This document shows, one piece after another, positions 32,961 through 42,949 of a DNA stretch of 64,000 bases. The notes beneath the pieces are model-generated. The model was given only the letters and a program-made list of their open reading frames with translations. It had not been told where the DNA came from and did no database searches. The stretch's first letter is position 1, and each line of letters starts with the position of its first letter. The DNA is from Billgrantia bachuensis (GTDB lineage: Bacteria > Pseudomonadota > Gammaproteobacteria > Pseudomonadales > Halomonadaceae). Position numbers and translations under genes: made by a program. The stretch covers positions 1 through 64,000 of the forward strand of contig NZ_JAAQTO010000050.1 of the NCBI RefSeq assembly GCF_011742165.1. Reading direction: 5' to 3'.

Positions 32961-35165
32961 ATGAACGATATGAGGCAGGAGCCGCAACAGAACGAACCCG
33001 CCACGACAGCCGAGCCGCCCAGCGTTATCCGTCGCTCGCGGGTTCGTGAGGGTTGGCCGTTCCCGCTGGGCGCGACCTGGGATGGGCTGGGTGTCAATTT
33101 TGCGCTGTTTTCGGCCCACGCCACCAAGGTCGAGCTGTGCCTGTTCGACGACACCGGCACCCAGGAAGTGGAGCGTATCGAGCTCCCCGAGTTCACCGAC
33201 GAGGTGTGGCACGGCTACCTGCCCGATGTGCGCCCCGGCCAACTCTACGGTTACCGGGTGCATGGCCCCTACGAACCGGAGGAGGGGCATCGCTTCAACC
33301 CCAACAAGTTGCTGCTCGACCCCTATGCCAAGCAGATCGTCGGCGAGCTGACCTGGGACGAGGCCCTGTTCGGCTATACCATCGGTCACCCCGACGGCGA
33401 CCTCAGCTTCGACGAGCGCGACAGCGCCCCGTTCATGCCGCGCTGCAGAGTCATCGACCCCGCCTTCACCTGGGGCCGTGCGCAAGGCGTCCAGTTGCCA
33501 TGGAACCGCACGGTGATCTACGAGACCCACGTGCGCGGCTATACCATGCGTCATCCAGCGGTGCCGGAAGCGCTGCGCGGAACCTTCTCGGGGTTGATGG
33601 TCAACGAGGTGGTCGACTACATCCACTCGTTGGGCGTGTCGTCAATCGAGTTGTTGCCGATCCACGCCTTCGTTGACGATCAGCACTTGCTCGAGCGCGG
33701 CCTGCGCAATTACTGGGGCTACAACTCCCTGGGCTTCTTCGCCCCGCACTCGCGCTATCTCTCGGGCAAGAACATCAATGAATTCAAGCAAATGGTGGCC
33801 TGCTATCACGCCGCTGGCCTCGAAGTAATCCTCGACGTGGTCTACAACCACACCGCAGAAGGCAACGAGCTCGGCCCGACCCTGTCGTTCAAGGGCATCG
33901 ACAATGCCTCCTACTACCGGCTGCTGCCGGATGAACCGCGCTACTACATCGACGATACCGGCACCGGCAATACGCTGAACCTGAGCCACCCAAGGGTGCT
34001 GCAGATGGTCACCGACTCGCTGCGCTACTGGGCCACCGAGATGCGCGTCGACGGTTTCCGCTTCGACCTGGCGACGATCCTCGGCCGCGAACCCCATGGT
34101 TTCGACGAGGGCGGGGGCTTCCTCGACTCCTGCCGCCAGGACCCTGTGCTCAGCCAGGTCAAGCTGATCGCCGAGCCTTGGGACTGTGGGCCCGGCGGCT
34201 ACCAGGTGGGCGGTTTTCCGCCGGGCTGGGCGGAGTGGAACGACCGCTTTCGCGATACCGTTCGTGCCTTCTGGCGCGGCGACGAAGGCCAGTTGGCCGA
34301 GCTTGCCTCGCGACTGATGGGCTCGGCGGACCTGTTCGATCGGCGCGGGCGGCGTCCCTTCGCTTCGGTCAACTTCATTACCGCCCATGACGGCTTCACT
34401 CTGCACGATCTGGTGGCCTACGACGACAAGCACAACGAGGCCAACGGAGAAGACAACCAGGACGGCCACGATCATAACCTGTCGTGGAATCACGGCGAGG
34501 AGGGCCCCACCGCAGATCCCGCCATCCGCTCGCTACGGCTACGCCAGATCCGCAATTTCCTGGCCACCCTGCTGTTTTCTCAAGGCACGCCGATGCTGCT
34601 CGCCGGCGACGAGTTGCTGCGCACCCAAGGGGGTAACAACAACGCCTACTGCCAGGACAACGAGACCAGTTGGCTCGACTGGAATCTGGAGGGCGGCGCA
34701 CACGACATGATCGAATACCTGCGCCGGCTCGTCGAGCTGCGCATGCGCTTCCCCATCCTGCGTCGCGGGCGTTTCCTGTCCGGCGAATACAACGAAGAGA
34801 TGGGGCTCAAGGAGGTGACCTGGCTCGCCCCCGACGGCAGCGAGATGGACGTGGCGCGCTGGGAGGATCCCGAAGCGCGCAGCCTCGGCGTACTGCTGGA
34901 TGGCCGCGCGCGCCTTTCAGGCATTCGACGCACCGGCGACGACCGCTCGCTGCTGGTCCTGTTCAATGCCAGCCCCGATAGAGTCACGTTCCGTTTGCCC
35001 GAGGTGCCACGCGGCGTCGGCTGGGTGTGCCGGCTCGATACCAGCCGCCCCCTCGACGAAGCCCCCCTTTACTGTGCCTTTGGCGACGAACAAGAGATGG
35101 AGGAGCGTTCGCTGGTCCTGTTTGAGCTGTTGCAGGAAACCGGCCCCCTGGATATCCAGGCATGA
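32961..35165 (+). CDS. glgX: Glycogen debranching enzyme GlgX
   Basis: The 734-residue protein has an N-terminal CBM48 domain (PFPLGATWDGLGVNFALFSAHATKVELC) and a GH13_11 isoamylase-type barrel with DVVYNHTAEG, the nucleophile Asp in MRVDGFRFDLATILG, the acid/base Glu in LIAEPWDCGPGGYQVGGFP, and the family-specific NFITAHDGFTLHDLVAY. It hydrolyses alpha-1,6 branches of glycogen after trimming. Full family length. Confidence 0.94.
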   Translation: MNDMRQEPQQNEPATTAEPPSVIRRSRVREGWPFPLGATWDGLGVNFALFSAHATKVELCLFDDTGTQEVERIELPEFTDEVWHGYLPDVRPGQLYGYRVHGPYEPEEGHRFNPNKLLLDPYAKQIVGELTWDEALFGYTIGHPDGDLSFDERDSAPFMPRCRVIDPAFTWGRAQGVQLPWNRTVIYETHVRGYTMRHPAVPEALRGTFSGLMVNEVVDYIHSLGVSSIELLPIHAFVDDQHLLERGLRNYWGYNSLGFFAPHSRYLSGKNINEFKQMVACYHAAGLEVILDVVYNHTAEGNELGPTLSFKGIDNASYYRLLPDEPRYYIDDTGTGNTLNLSHPRVLQMVTDSLRYWATEMRVDGFRFDLATILGREPHGFDEGGGFLDSCRQDPVLSQVKLIAEPWDCGPGGYQVGGFPPGWAEWNDRFRDTVRAFWRGDEGQLAELASRLMGSADLFDRRGRRPFASVNFITAHDGFTLHDLVAYDDKHNEANGEDNQDGHDHNLSWNHGEEGPTADPAIRSLRLRQIRNFLATLLFSQGTPMLLAGDELLRTQGGNNNAYCQDNETSWLDWNLEGGAHDMIEYLRRLVELRMRFPILRRGRFLSGEYNEEMGLKEVTWLAPDGSEMDVARWEDPEARSLGVLLDGRARLSGIRRTGDDRSLLVLFNASPDRVTFRLPEVPRGVGWVCRLDTSRPLDEAPLYCAFGDEQEMEERSLVLFELLQETGPLDIQA

Positions 35166-35219
35166 GGGGTACCTGAAGGCCTGGTGGCTGGCCAAGGAAT
35201 AAACAGAAAGGAGCATGCG

Positions 35220-37247
35220 ATGAGTTCAATTCCGTACTCGGCGCCAGTCGCCGACCCGACGCAGGAGCCGGAACAGGACCATGTCATGGCGGCCATCCAT
35301 GCGCCACGCATCGCCATCGAGTCGGTGAAGCCGTCTCTGGATCACGGTCGCTTCGCTGCTAAGTCCATCGTCGACGAGCCGATCACCGTCAGTGCGAAGA
35401 TCTTCGCCGACGGCCATGACATTCTGGCCGCCGCTATCTGCTGGTTCGATCCCGAAGGCCATCAGCACCGCGAGCCCATGCATCAGGTACCGCCGCTGGG
35501 CCTGGATAACTTCGAGGGACGCTTCACACCTCGTCATGTCGGAGCACACCGTTTCCTCATCGAAGCCTGGTGGGACATCTACGCCACCTACCGCCACGAA
35601 CTCTTCAAGAAGCATCATGCCGGCGTGCCGGTGGGACTCGAACTCGAGGAGGGCAGGCGTGAGGTCGTCCAGGCAATCGAGCGCAGCGAAGGCGATCTCA
35701 GAATGGCGCTCGAGGCCACCCTTGAGCGCTTCCAACGGCTCGAGTCCGATGCCGAACGGGTTGCCCTGCTACTCGACACCGATACCGCGCAGCTCATGCA
35801 CGCAGCGGACAATCGCCCGCACCTGACCCGGAGCGATGTCCTCTATCCTCTGGACGTGGAGCGCCGTAGGGCCCGCTTTTCCAGTTGGTACGAGCTGTTT
35901 CCCCGCTCGGAAACCGACAGCCCGCATCGTCACGGTACCTTTCGTGACGTGCAAGCGCGCCTCCCCATGATTCGCGACATGGGCTTCGACGTCCTCTATT
36001 TTCCGCCCATTCACCCCGTCGGGCGCACGCACCGGAAGGGACCCAACAATTCACTTGAAGCAGGGCCGGACGATCCCGGCAGCCCCTACGCCATCGGTAG
36101 CAAGGAGGGAGGTCATGAATCGATACATCCGGAACTTGGCACGCGAGACGATTTCCGTGATCTGGTACGCGCTGCAGCCGATCATGGCCTGGAAATCGCG
36201 TTGGACTTCGCCATCCAGTGCTCGCCCGACCATCCCTGGCTCGAGAAACACCCCGGTTGGTTCTCATGGCGTCCCGATGGGTCTATCCGTTACGCGGAGA
36301 ACCCGCCCAAGAAATATCAAGACATCGTCAACGTCGATTTCTATGCCGAGGAAGCGATCCCTTCGCTATGGATCGAGCTGCGCGACATCGTACAAGGCTG
36401 GATCGGCGAAGGCGTGAAGATATTTCGCGTCGACAATCCCCATACCAAGCCACTGCCCTTCTGGGAGTGGCTGATTGCCGATATTCGCCGCCGCGACCCG
36501 TCGGTGATCTTCCTGGCCGAGGCCTTCACACGGCCTGCGATGATGCTGCGACTCGGCAAGCTGGGCTTCAACCAGAGCTACACCTACTTCACCTGGCGCC
36601 ATTCCAAGCAGGAACTGACCGAGTACTTCACCCAGTTGAACGAATCGCCGCTGCGCGAGGGCTATCGGCCCAATTTCTTTGTCAACACACCGGACATCAA
36701 CCCCTACTTCCTGCAGTCTTCGGGACGGCCCGGCTTTCTGCTGCGAGCGGCTCTCGCTGCCTTGGGGGCAGGCTCATGGGGAGTGTATTCGGGCTTCGAG
36801 CTGTGCGAGGGAGAACCGGTGCCGGGCAAGGAGGAGTACCTCGATTCGGAGAAGTACGAGATCCGGCCTCGTGACTATACCGCGCCCGGCAACATCACCT
36901 ACGAGATCGCTCAGCTCAATCGCATCCGACGGGAAAACCCGGCGCTGCAGACCCACCTGGGGCTGGCCTTCTACACGGTACACAACGAGAGGATCCTGCT
37001 CTTCGGCAAGCGTACCGAGACGCTGGACAACTTTATTCTCGCTGCCATCAGCCTCGACCCGTTCGAGGCTCAGGAGGGAATTTTCGAATTACCGCTGTGG
37101 GAATTCGGACTGCCCGATGACGCCGACCTGCAGGGGGAGGACCTGATGAGCGGGCATCGCTGGACCTGGCACGGCAAGTGGCAATCGCTGCGACTCGAAC
37201 CGTGGCATCAGCCCTTCGCCATCTGGCGCATCCGCCCGATTCATTAG
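35220..37247 (+). CDS. glgE: Alpha-1,4-glucan:maltose-1-phosphate maltosyltransferase
   Basis: The 675-residue protein is a GH13_3 transferase that adds maltosyl units from maltose 1-phosphate to glucan. It shows an N-terminal beta-sandwich (ISIESVKP-like start, VSAKIFADGHDILAA), YFPPIHPVGRTHRKGPNN, DFAIQCSPDHPWLEKHPGWF, the nucleophile region KIFRVDNPHTKPLPFWEW and FLAEAFTRP. The ATG at 35220 has AAAGGAG upstream. Its donor is made by the maltokinase domain of the next gene, so the pair links trehalose to glucan. Confidence 0.94.
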   Translation: MSSIPYSAPVADPTQEPEQDHVMAAIHAPRIAIESVKPSLDHGRFAAKSIVDEPITVSAKIFADGHDILAAAICWFDPEGHQHREPMHQVPPLGLDNFEGRFTPRHVGAHRFLIEAWWDIYATYRHELFKKHHAGVPVGLELEEGRREVVQAIERSEGDLRMALEATLERFQRLESDAERVALLLDTDTAQLMHAADNRPHLTRSDVLYPLDVERRRARFSSWYELFPRSETDSPHRHGTFRDVQARLPMIRDMGFDVLYFPPIHPVGRTHRKGPNNSLEAGPDDPGSPYAIGSKEGGHESIHPELGTRDDFRDLVRAAADHGLEIALDFAIQCSPDHPWLEKHPGWFSWRPDGSIRYAENPPKKYQDIVNVDFYAEEAIPSLWIELRDIVQGWIGEGVKIFRVDNPHTKPLPFWEWLIADIRRRDPSVIFLAEAFTRPAMMLRLGKLGFNQSYTYFTWRHSKQELTEYFTQLNESPLREGYRPNFFVNTPDINPYFLQSSGRPGFLLRAALAALGAGSWGVYSGFELCEGEPVPGKEEYLDSEKYEIRPRDYTAPGNITYEIAQLNRIRRENPALQTHLGLAFYTVHNERILLFGKRTETLDNFILAAISLDPFEAQEGIFELPLWEFGLPDDADLQGEDLMSGHRWTWHGKWQSLRLEPWHQPFAIWRIRPIH

Positions 37248-37280
37248 CCACCGGTACGCGTACCCACAAGCAAAGAGGGC

Positions 37281-40200
37281 ATGGCCATGATGGACGCCAG
37301 CAGCGAATCGCACGCCGTCGAGACCCTCGATTTTCTCGACGACCCCCTCTGGTACAAGGACGCCGTCATTTACCAGGTTCACGTCAAATCGTTCTTCGAT
37401 GCCAACGATGACGGCATCGGCGATTTCAAGGGGCTGATCCAGAAGCTCGACTACATCGTCAGCCTCGGCGTGAATACCCTCTGGGTTCTGCCGTTCTATC
37501 CTTCGCCGCGGCGCGACGATGGCTATGATATCGCCGAATACACCGGCGTCAGCCCAGACTACGGCACGCTGGAGGATGCCCGGCAATTCATCGACGAAGC
37601 ACACCGTCGTGGGCTGCGGGTGCTGACCGAGCTGGTCATCAACCATACCTCCGACCAGCACGAATGGTTCCAGCGCGCCCGGCGGGCGCCGCCCGGCTCA
37701 CCGGAGCGGGACTTCTACGTTTGGTCGGACACCGACCTTAAGTACCCCGGCACTCGCATCATCTTTCTCGATACCGAAGCGTCCAACTGGACGTGGGATC
37801 CGGTGGCAGGCGCCTACTACTGGCACCGCTTCTATGCACATCAACCCGATCTCAATTTCGATAACCCTCGAGTGCTCGAGGAGATACTGAAGGTCATGGA
37901 GTACTGGCTCGACATGGGCGTCGATGGGCTACGCCTGGACGCCATTCCCTATCTCGTCGAACGCGAGGGCACCAACAACGAGAACCTTCCCGAGACCCAC
38001 GAAGTCCTCAAGAAGATTCGCGCGGTGATAGACGAACGCTATCCGGACCGCATGCTGCTAGCCGAAGCCAACCAGTGGCCGGAGGATACCCGCCCCTACT
38101 TCGGCGACGGCGACGAATGCCACATGGCGTTTCACTTCCCGCTGATGCCGCGCATGTACATGGCCCTGGCCCAGGAGGATCGTTTCCCGATCACCGACAT
38201 CCTGCGCCAGACTCCCGAAATCCCCCCCAACTGCCAGTGGGCCATCTTCCTGCGCAACCACGACGAGCTGACGCTCGAGATGGTCACCGACAAGGAGCGC
38301 GACTACCTCTGGAGTCACTACGCCGCCGATCGCCGGGCGCGCATCAACCTGGGGATACGCCGGCGTCTGGCGCCGCTGCTGGAGCGCGACCGCAGGCGTG
38401 TCGAGCTGCTCAACAGCCTGCTGCTATCGATGCCGGGCACGCCGGTGCTCTACTACGGCGACGAAATCGGCATGGGCGACAACATCTACCTTGGCGACCG
38501 CGACGGGGTGCGCACGCCGATGCAATGGTCGGTGGATCGCAACGGGGGCTTCTCTCGAGCCGATCCGGCAAGCCTCGTACTGCCGGCGATCATGGACCCG
38601 CTCTACGGCTACCAGGCCGTCAACGTCGAAGCCCAGCTGCGCGACCCGCACTCGCTGCTTAACAACATGCGGCGCCTGCTCGCGGTGCGCGATCAGCATC
38701 GTGCCTTCAGCCGCGGCACCATGCGGCCTCTCTATCCGGCCAATCGACACATCCTCGCCTACCTGCGCGAAATGACGCTCGATGATGGCAATACGGAAAC
38801 GCTGCTATGCGTGGCCAACATGGCACGCACCGCTCAGGCAGTGGAACTCGACCTCTCCGCCTTCGCCGGCCAGGTACCGGTGGAGATGGTCGGCGGCAGT
38901 GCCTTTCCGCCGATCGGACGGACACCGTACCTGCTCACCCTGCCGCCCTATGGCTTCTTCTGGTTCCTGCTGGCGCCAGAGTCCGCCATGCCTGAATGGC
39001 ATGTGCCGGCACCCGAGCCCATGCCGGAATACGTCACGCTGATCATCAAGCGACAACTCGAGGAGATCTTCCAGGCTCCGGCGCGACACCTGCTCGAGCG
39101 CGAGACCCTGCCCAGCTACCTGCCCAAGCGACGCTGGTTCGCCACCAAGCAGGCCCATATCGATCAGGTGCGCATGCTCTACGTGGCCCGACTGGAGCAC
39201 AGCCAGCACGCCATGCTGCTCTCTGAGCTGGAAGTCCACCATGCCGAGGGCATCGAATGCTACCAGTTGCCGCTGGCTTTTCTCGGCGAGGAGGAGCAGA
39301 CCAGCGCCCTGCCCCAGCAGCTCGCCATGGCACGGGTACGCCGCTTCCACGAGGTGGGGCTGCTGACCGATGCGCTGACGCTCGACGCCTTTGCCCTGGC
39401 GATTCTCGAGGCCATGCGCCAATGCAGCAAACTGCCTTGCACCACCGGCGAGCTCCGTTTTCTGCCCACTGACGTCTTCGCCGAGCTGGAACTATCCGAC
39501 ACCTTCGAGGTGGAGCAGCAGAGCGCGGAGCAGTCCAACAGCTCGGTGATCATCGGTCGCCAGCTGGTGCTCAAGCTATTCCGTAAAGTGGAGCCTGGGG
39601 TCCATCCCGAGGCGGAGGTCGGCCGCTATCTCACCGAGCGCGGCTTCACCCATATCGCGGCACTGCTGGGCGAGGTGGCCCGCTTCGACGAGCAGGGAAC
39701 ACCACAGACGCTGATGATCCTGCAGAGTTTTATCGATAACCAGGGCGATGCCTGGGCGTGGTTCCGTGCCACGCTGGGACGCGCGGTTCGCGAGGCAATG
39801 ACCGATCGGGAGTTGGGTCATGGCGGCGTTCTCGAAGAGACGGGCTATGGCGCCTGCGAGGAGCTGGAAACTTTCGCTACCACGCTGGGCATGCGATTGG
39901 GCGAAATGCATGCCGTGCTGGCCTCGCCCTGCGATGACCCGGCCTTCCGTGCCGAAATTGCCTCGCACACGCATGTCGCACAGTGGACACGCCGGGTGCG
40001 CGAGCGCGTCGAGGAAGCCTTGGCACTGCTCGAGCGCCAGGCAAAACAGTGCGACGAGGCCGAGCAGCAGATGATCGAACGGATCCTGGCAAGCCGTGAT
40101 TCGCTCTCGGCCGCCATCGATTCCATCGCTGCGCTGGCCGAGGGCAGCCTACTGACTCGCATCCACGGTGACCTGCATCTGGGCCAGGTGCTGGTCGCCC

Positions 40201-40637
40201 ACGACGACGCTTTTATCATCGACTTCGAGGGTGAGCCCGACCGCCCGCTGGAGGAGCGCCGCGCCAAGGACAGCCCGCTGCGGGACGTGGCGGGAATGCT
40301 GCGCTCCTTCGACTACGCCTTCGCCCGAGTGGATGAGATACGCCCCGGCGGTGAAAGTGAAGAGTGGCAGGATGACAGCAGCCACGAAGTGGCGGAGCGC
40401 TGCCTGCTTCACGCTCGCCAGGCCTTCCTTAACGCCTACTGGCAGGCCACGCAGGCCCTGCCGCACGAGTGGAAGCATCCAGCCGGCGCAGCCGCGGCGG
40501 TCGATCTGTTCGTCCTCGAGAAGACCGCCTATGAAGTCGCCTACGAAATTTCCAATCGTCCTGCCTGGCTAGGCGTGCCGCTGCGGGGTCTGGCAGCGCT
40601 GGTCGAGCAATGGGACAAAGGAGAACCAGATGAATGA
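37281..40637 (+). CDS. treS: Trehalose synthase fused to maltokinase
   Basis: The 1118-residue protein has two enzymes. Residues 1 to about 560 are TreS (trehalose-maltose isomerase, GH13_16): DNGxGD-like start DANDDGIGDFKGL, LWVLPFYPSPRRDDGYD, the nucleophile region VDGLRLDAIPYLVEREGT and LLAEANQWPED. From about 590 to the end is a Mak/Pep2 kinase: YLPKRRWFATK, and the catalytic loop RIHGDLHLGQVLV with IIDFEGEPDRPLEERR. It turns trehalose to maltose and phosphorylates it for GlgE. It overlaps glgB by eight bases. Confidence 0.94.
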   Translation: MAMMDASSESHAVETLDFLDDPLWYKDAVIYQVHVKSFFDANDDGIGDFKGLIQKLDYIVSLGVNTLWVLPFYPSPRRDDGYDIAEYTGVSPDYGTLEDARQFIDEAHRRGLRVLTELVINHTSDQHEWFQRARRAPPGSPERDFYVWSDTDLKYPGTRIIFLDTEASNWTWDPVAGAYYWHRFYAHQPDLNFDNPRVLEEILKVMEYWLDMGVDGLRLDAIPYLVEREGTNNENLPETHEVLKKIRAVIDERYPDRMLLAEANQWPEDTRPYFGDGDECHMAFHFPLMPRMYMALAQEDRFPITDILRQTPEIPPNCQWAIFLRNHDELTLEMVTDKERDYLWSHYAADRRARINLGIRRRLAPLLERDRRRVELLNSLLLSMPGTPVLYYGDEIGMGDNIYLGDRDGVRTPMQWSVDRNGGFSRADPASLVLPAIMDPLYGYQAVNVEAQLRDPHSLLNNMRRLLAVRDQHRAFSRGTMRPLYPANRHILAYLREMTLDDGNTETLLCVANMARTAQAVELDLSAFAGQVPVEMVGGSAFPPIGRTPYLLTLPPYGFFWFLLAPESAMPEWHVPAPEPMPEYVTLIIKRQLEEIFQAPARHLLERETLPSYLPKRRWFATKQAHIDQVRMLYVARLEHSQHAMLLSELEVHHAEGIECYQLPLAFLGEEEQTSALPQQLAMARVRRFHEVGLLTDALTLDAFALAILEAMRQCSKLPCTTGELRFLPTDVFAELELSDTFEVEQQSAEQSNSSVIIGRQLVLKLFRKVEPGVHPEAEVGRYLTERGFTHIAALLGEVARFDEQGTPQTLMILQSFIDNQGDAWAWFRATLGRAVREAMTDRELGHGGVLEETGYGACEELETFATTLGMRLGEMHAVLASPCDDPAFRAEIASHTHVAQWTRRVRERVEEALALLERQAKQCDEAEQQMIERILASRDSLSAAIDSIAALAEGSLLTRIHGDLHLGQVLVAHDDAFIIDFEGEPDRPLEERRAKDSPLRDVAGMLRSFDYAFARVDEIRPGGESEEWQDDSSHEVAERCLLHARQAFLNAYWQATQALPHEWKHPAGAAAAVDLFVLEKTAYEVAYEISNRPAWLGVPLRGLAALVEQWDKGEPDE

Positions 40638-42852
40638 TCTCACCGCCAGGCCAATGCCGGACAAGAGCCTGTGGCTACCCGAGGAAGAAGCGGAGGCACT
40701 GGCACGCGGCAGCCATGGCAATCCGTTCTCGGCACTCGGTGTTCACCAGAGCGATGACGGACCTTTCCTGAGAGCATTCCTGCCCGGCGCTCTTGGCGTA
40801 GACGTGCTCGATCGCCCGGACGGTAGCTTTCGTTGCTGCCTGACGGGCATGCAGATTCCCGGCCTCTTTGCCGGCCGCCTGCCGTATGCGGCCCCCTACT
40901 CCCTACGCATCCGCTGGCCCAGCGGGGAACAGCTGACCGAGGACCCCTACAGCTTCGGCCTGCTGCTCGGTGAAATGGATCTCTACCTGATTGGCGAGGG
41001 AACTCACCGCCACCTGGGCCAATGTCTAGGCGCCCAGCCCATGGAAGTGGATGGCGTGGAGGGCGTGCGCTTCGCCGTCTGGGCACCCAATGCCCGGCGG
41101 GTCTCGGTAGTGGGCAACTTCAATAGTTGGGACGGGCGCCGCCACGTGATGCGCCTGCGTCACCCTGCAGGCGTGTGGGAGCTGTTCGTGCCGCGCCTCG
41201 GACCCGGCGAATCGTACAAGTACGAGATCCTCGATGCGCAGGGCGCCCTCGGCCTGCGCGCCGATCCCGTGGCGCTCGCCACCGAGACCCCGCCGAATAC
41301 CGCCTCGGTAGTGGCCGACACCCGGCCTTTCACCTGGCATGACGACGAATGGCTCACCCATCGGGGCGAAAGGCACGCACCGAACCGACCGATCAGCATC
41401 TACGAGGTACACGCCTCCTCATGGCGCAAGCACGGTGGCGACAACGGCGAACTCTACAGCTGGCGCGAGCTCGCCGAGCACCTGATTCCCTACGTACTGG
41501 AAATGGGCTTCACCCACGTCGAACTGCTGCCCATCATGGAGCATCCGTTCGGCGGTTCCTGGGGCTACCAGCCCTTGAGCCAGTTCGCCCCCAGCGGCCG
41601 ATTCGGCACGCCCGGCGACTTCGCCTATTTCGTCGACCAGTGCCATCGGGCGGGACTCGGCGTGATACTCGACTGGGTGCCGGCTCACTTCCCCACCGAC
41701 CCCCACGGCCTGGCGCGCTTCGACGGCACCGCGCTGTACGAGTACGAGCATCCTTTCGAGGGCTTCCATCAGGATTGGGATACCTTCATCTACAACTGGG
41801 GTAGGCGCGAGGTGCACGGCTTCCTGCTGGCCTCGGCGGTGCATTGGCTGCGCCACTTTCATGTCGATGCACTGCGCGTCGATGCCGTCGCTTCGATGCT
41901 CTATCGCAACTATTCGCGCAACGAAGGAGAGTGGATCCCCAACAAGTACGGCGGGCATGAAAACCTGGAGGCAATCGACTTCCTGCGCCACCTCAACGAC
42001 GTCGTCAGCGAGGAAGCCCCCGGTGCGGTGGTGATCGCCGAGGAATCCACGGCCTGGCCCGGGGTCACTCAGCCCACTGCCAAAGGCGGCCTGGGTTTCG
42101 CCTACAAGTGGAACATGGGTTGGATGCACGACACCCTGAGCTATATCGGCGAGGACCCCATCCACCGCAGGTACCATCACCACAACATGACCTTTCCCAT
42201 GGTCTATGCCTTCTCGGAGCACTATGTACTGCCCATCTCCCACGATGAGGTGGTGCATGGCAAGGGGTCGCTGATCGGCAAGATGCCCGGCGACGAGTGG
42301 CAGCAGTTCGCCAACCTGCGCGCCTATCTCGCCACCATGTGGACACAGCCCGGCAAGAAGCTGCTGTTCATGGGCTGCGAATACGGCCAGTGGCGAGAAT
42401 GGAGCCATGACCGCGAACTCGACTGGTTCCTGCTCAACGAACCGCGCCATAGCGGCGTTCGCCAGTTGCTCACCGACCTCAACCATCTATACGTGAAGCA
42501 TTCGTCCCTGCACGAATGCGACTTCGACCCTCACGGGTTCACCTGGGTGGTGAGCAACGACGATACCAATAGCGTCTTCGCCTGGCTGCGGTGGAGCGCT
42601 ACGGGAGAGCCGTTGCTGATCGTTGCCAACCTGACGCCGGTGCCCCGCGAGGGCTATCGCCTGGGCGTGCCACGGCCAGGACGCTGGGAGGAAATCTTCA
42701 ACAGCGATGCCGAGTGCTACGGTGGCTCGAACGTGGGCAACCTGGGCCAGTTGGAATCCGACGATTCTCCGCTTCACGGCCAGACCGCCAGCCTGGCGAT
42801 GACGCTACCGCCGTTGGCGGTGGTGATACTGCAACCTGCCGAGCCAGCCTGA
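40630..42852 (+). CDS. glgB: 1,4-alpha-glucan branching enzyme
   Basis: At 740 residues it has the long bacterial layout: N1 domain, CBM48 (GVRFAVWAPNARRVSVVGNFNSWDGRRH), GH13_9 barrel with WGYQPLSQFAPSGRFG, the nucleophile Asp in DALRVDAVASMLYRNYSR, the acid/base Glu in VVIAEESTAWPG, and LPISHDEVVHGKGSL. It makes alpha-1,6 branches. It is the last gene of the glucan-trehalose set. The start overlaps treS. Confidence 0.95.
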   Translation: MNDLTARPMPDKSLWLPEEEAEALARGSHGNPFSALGVHQSDDGPFLRAFLPGALGVDVLDRPDGSFRCCLTGMQIPGLFAGRLPYAAPYSLRIRWPSGEQLTEDPYSFGLLLGEMDLYLIGEGTHRHLGQCLGAQPMEVDGVEGVRFAVWAPNARRVSVVGNFNSWDGRRHVMRLRHPAGVWELFVPRLGPGESYKYEILDAQGALGLRADPVALATETPPNTASVVADTRPFTWHDDEWLTHRGERHAPNRPISIYEVHASSWRKHGGDNGELYSWRELAEHLIPYVLEMGFTHVELLPIMEHPFGGSWGYQPLSQFAPSGRFGTPGDFAYFVDQCHRAGLGVILDWVPAHFPTDPHGLARFDGTALYEYEHPFEGFHQDWDTFIYNWGRREVHGFLLASAVHWLRHFHVDALRVDAVASMLYRNYSRNEGEWIPNKYGGHENLEAIDFLRHLNDVVSEEAPGAVVIAEESTAWPGVTQPTAKGGLGFAYKWNMGWMHDTLSYIGEDPIHRRYHHHNMTFPMVYAFSEHYVLPISHDEVVHGKGSLIGKMPGDEWQQFANLRAYLATMWTQPGKKLLFMGCEYGQWREWSHDRELDWFLLNEPRHSGVRQLLTDLNHLYVKHSSLHECDFDPHGFTWVVSNDDTNSVFAWLRWSATGEPLLIVANLTPVPREGYRLGVPRPGRWEEIFNSDAECYGGSNVGNLGQLESDDSPLHGQTASLAMTLPPLAVVILQPAEPA

Positions 42853-42949
42853 ACCGTATCGATACCGGTATCGGTAAAAGTGCAAGCGGCCTGGTGGCGC
42901 GAATGCAATGGACCGAACTGAAAAATCCTGTGATCACGAGGAGCGGTAA

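Noticed and set aside
42853..42949. Palindrome CGATACCGGTATCG after glgB as a terminator
   Set aside because: The symmetry has no loop and no T-tract follows. It could be a protein site, but nothing supports a specific call.
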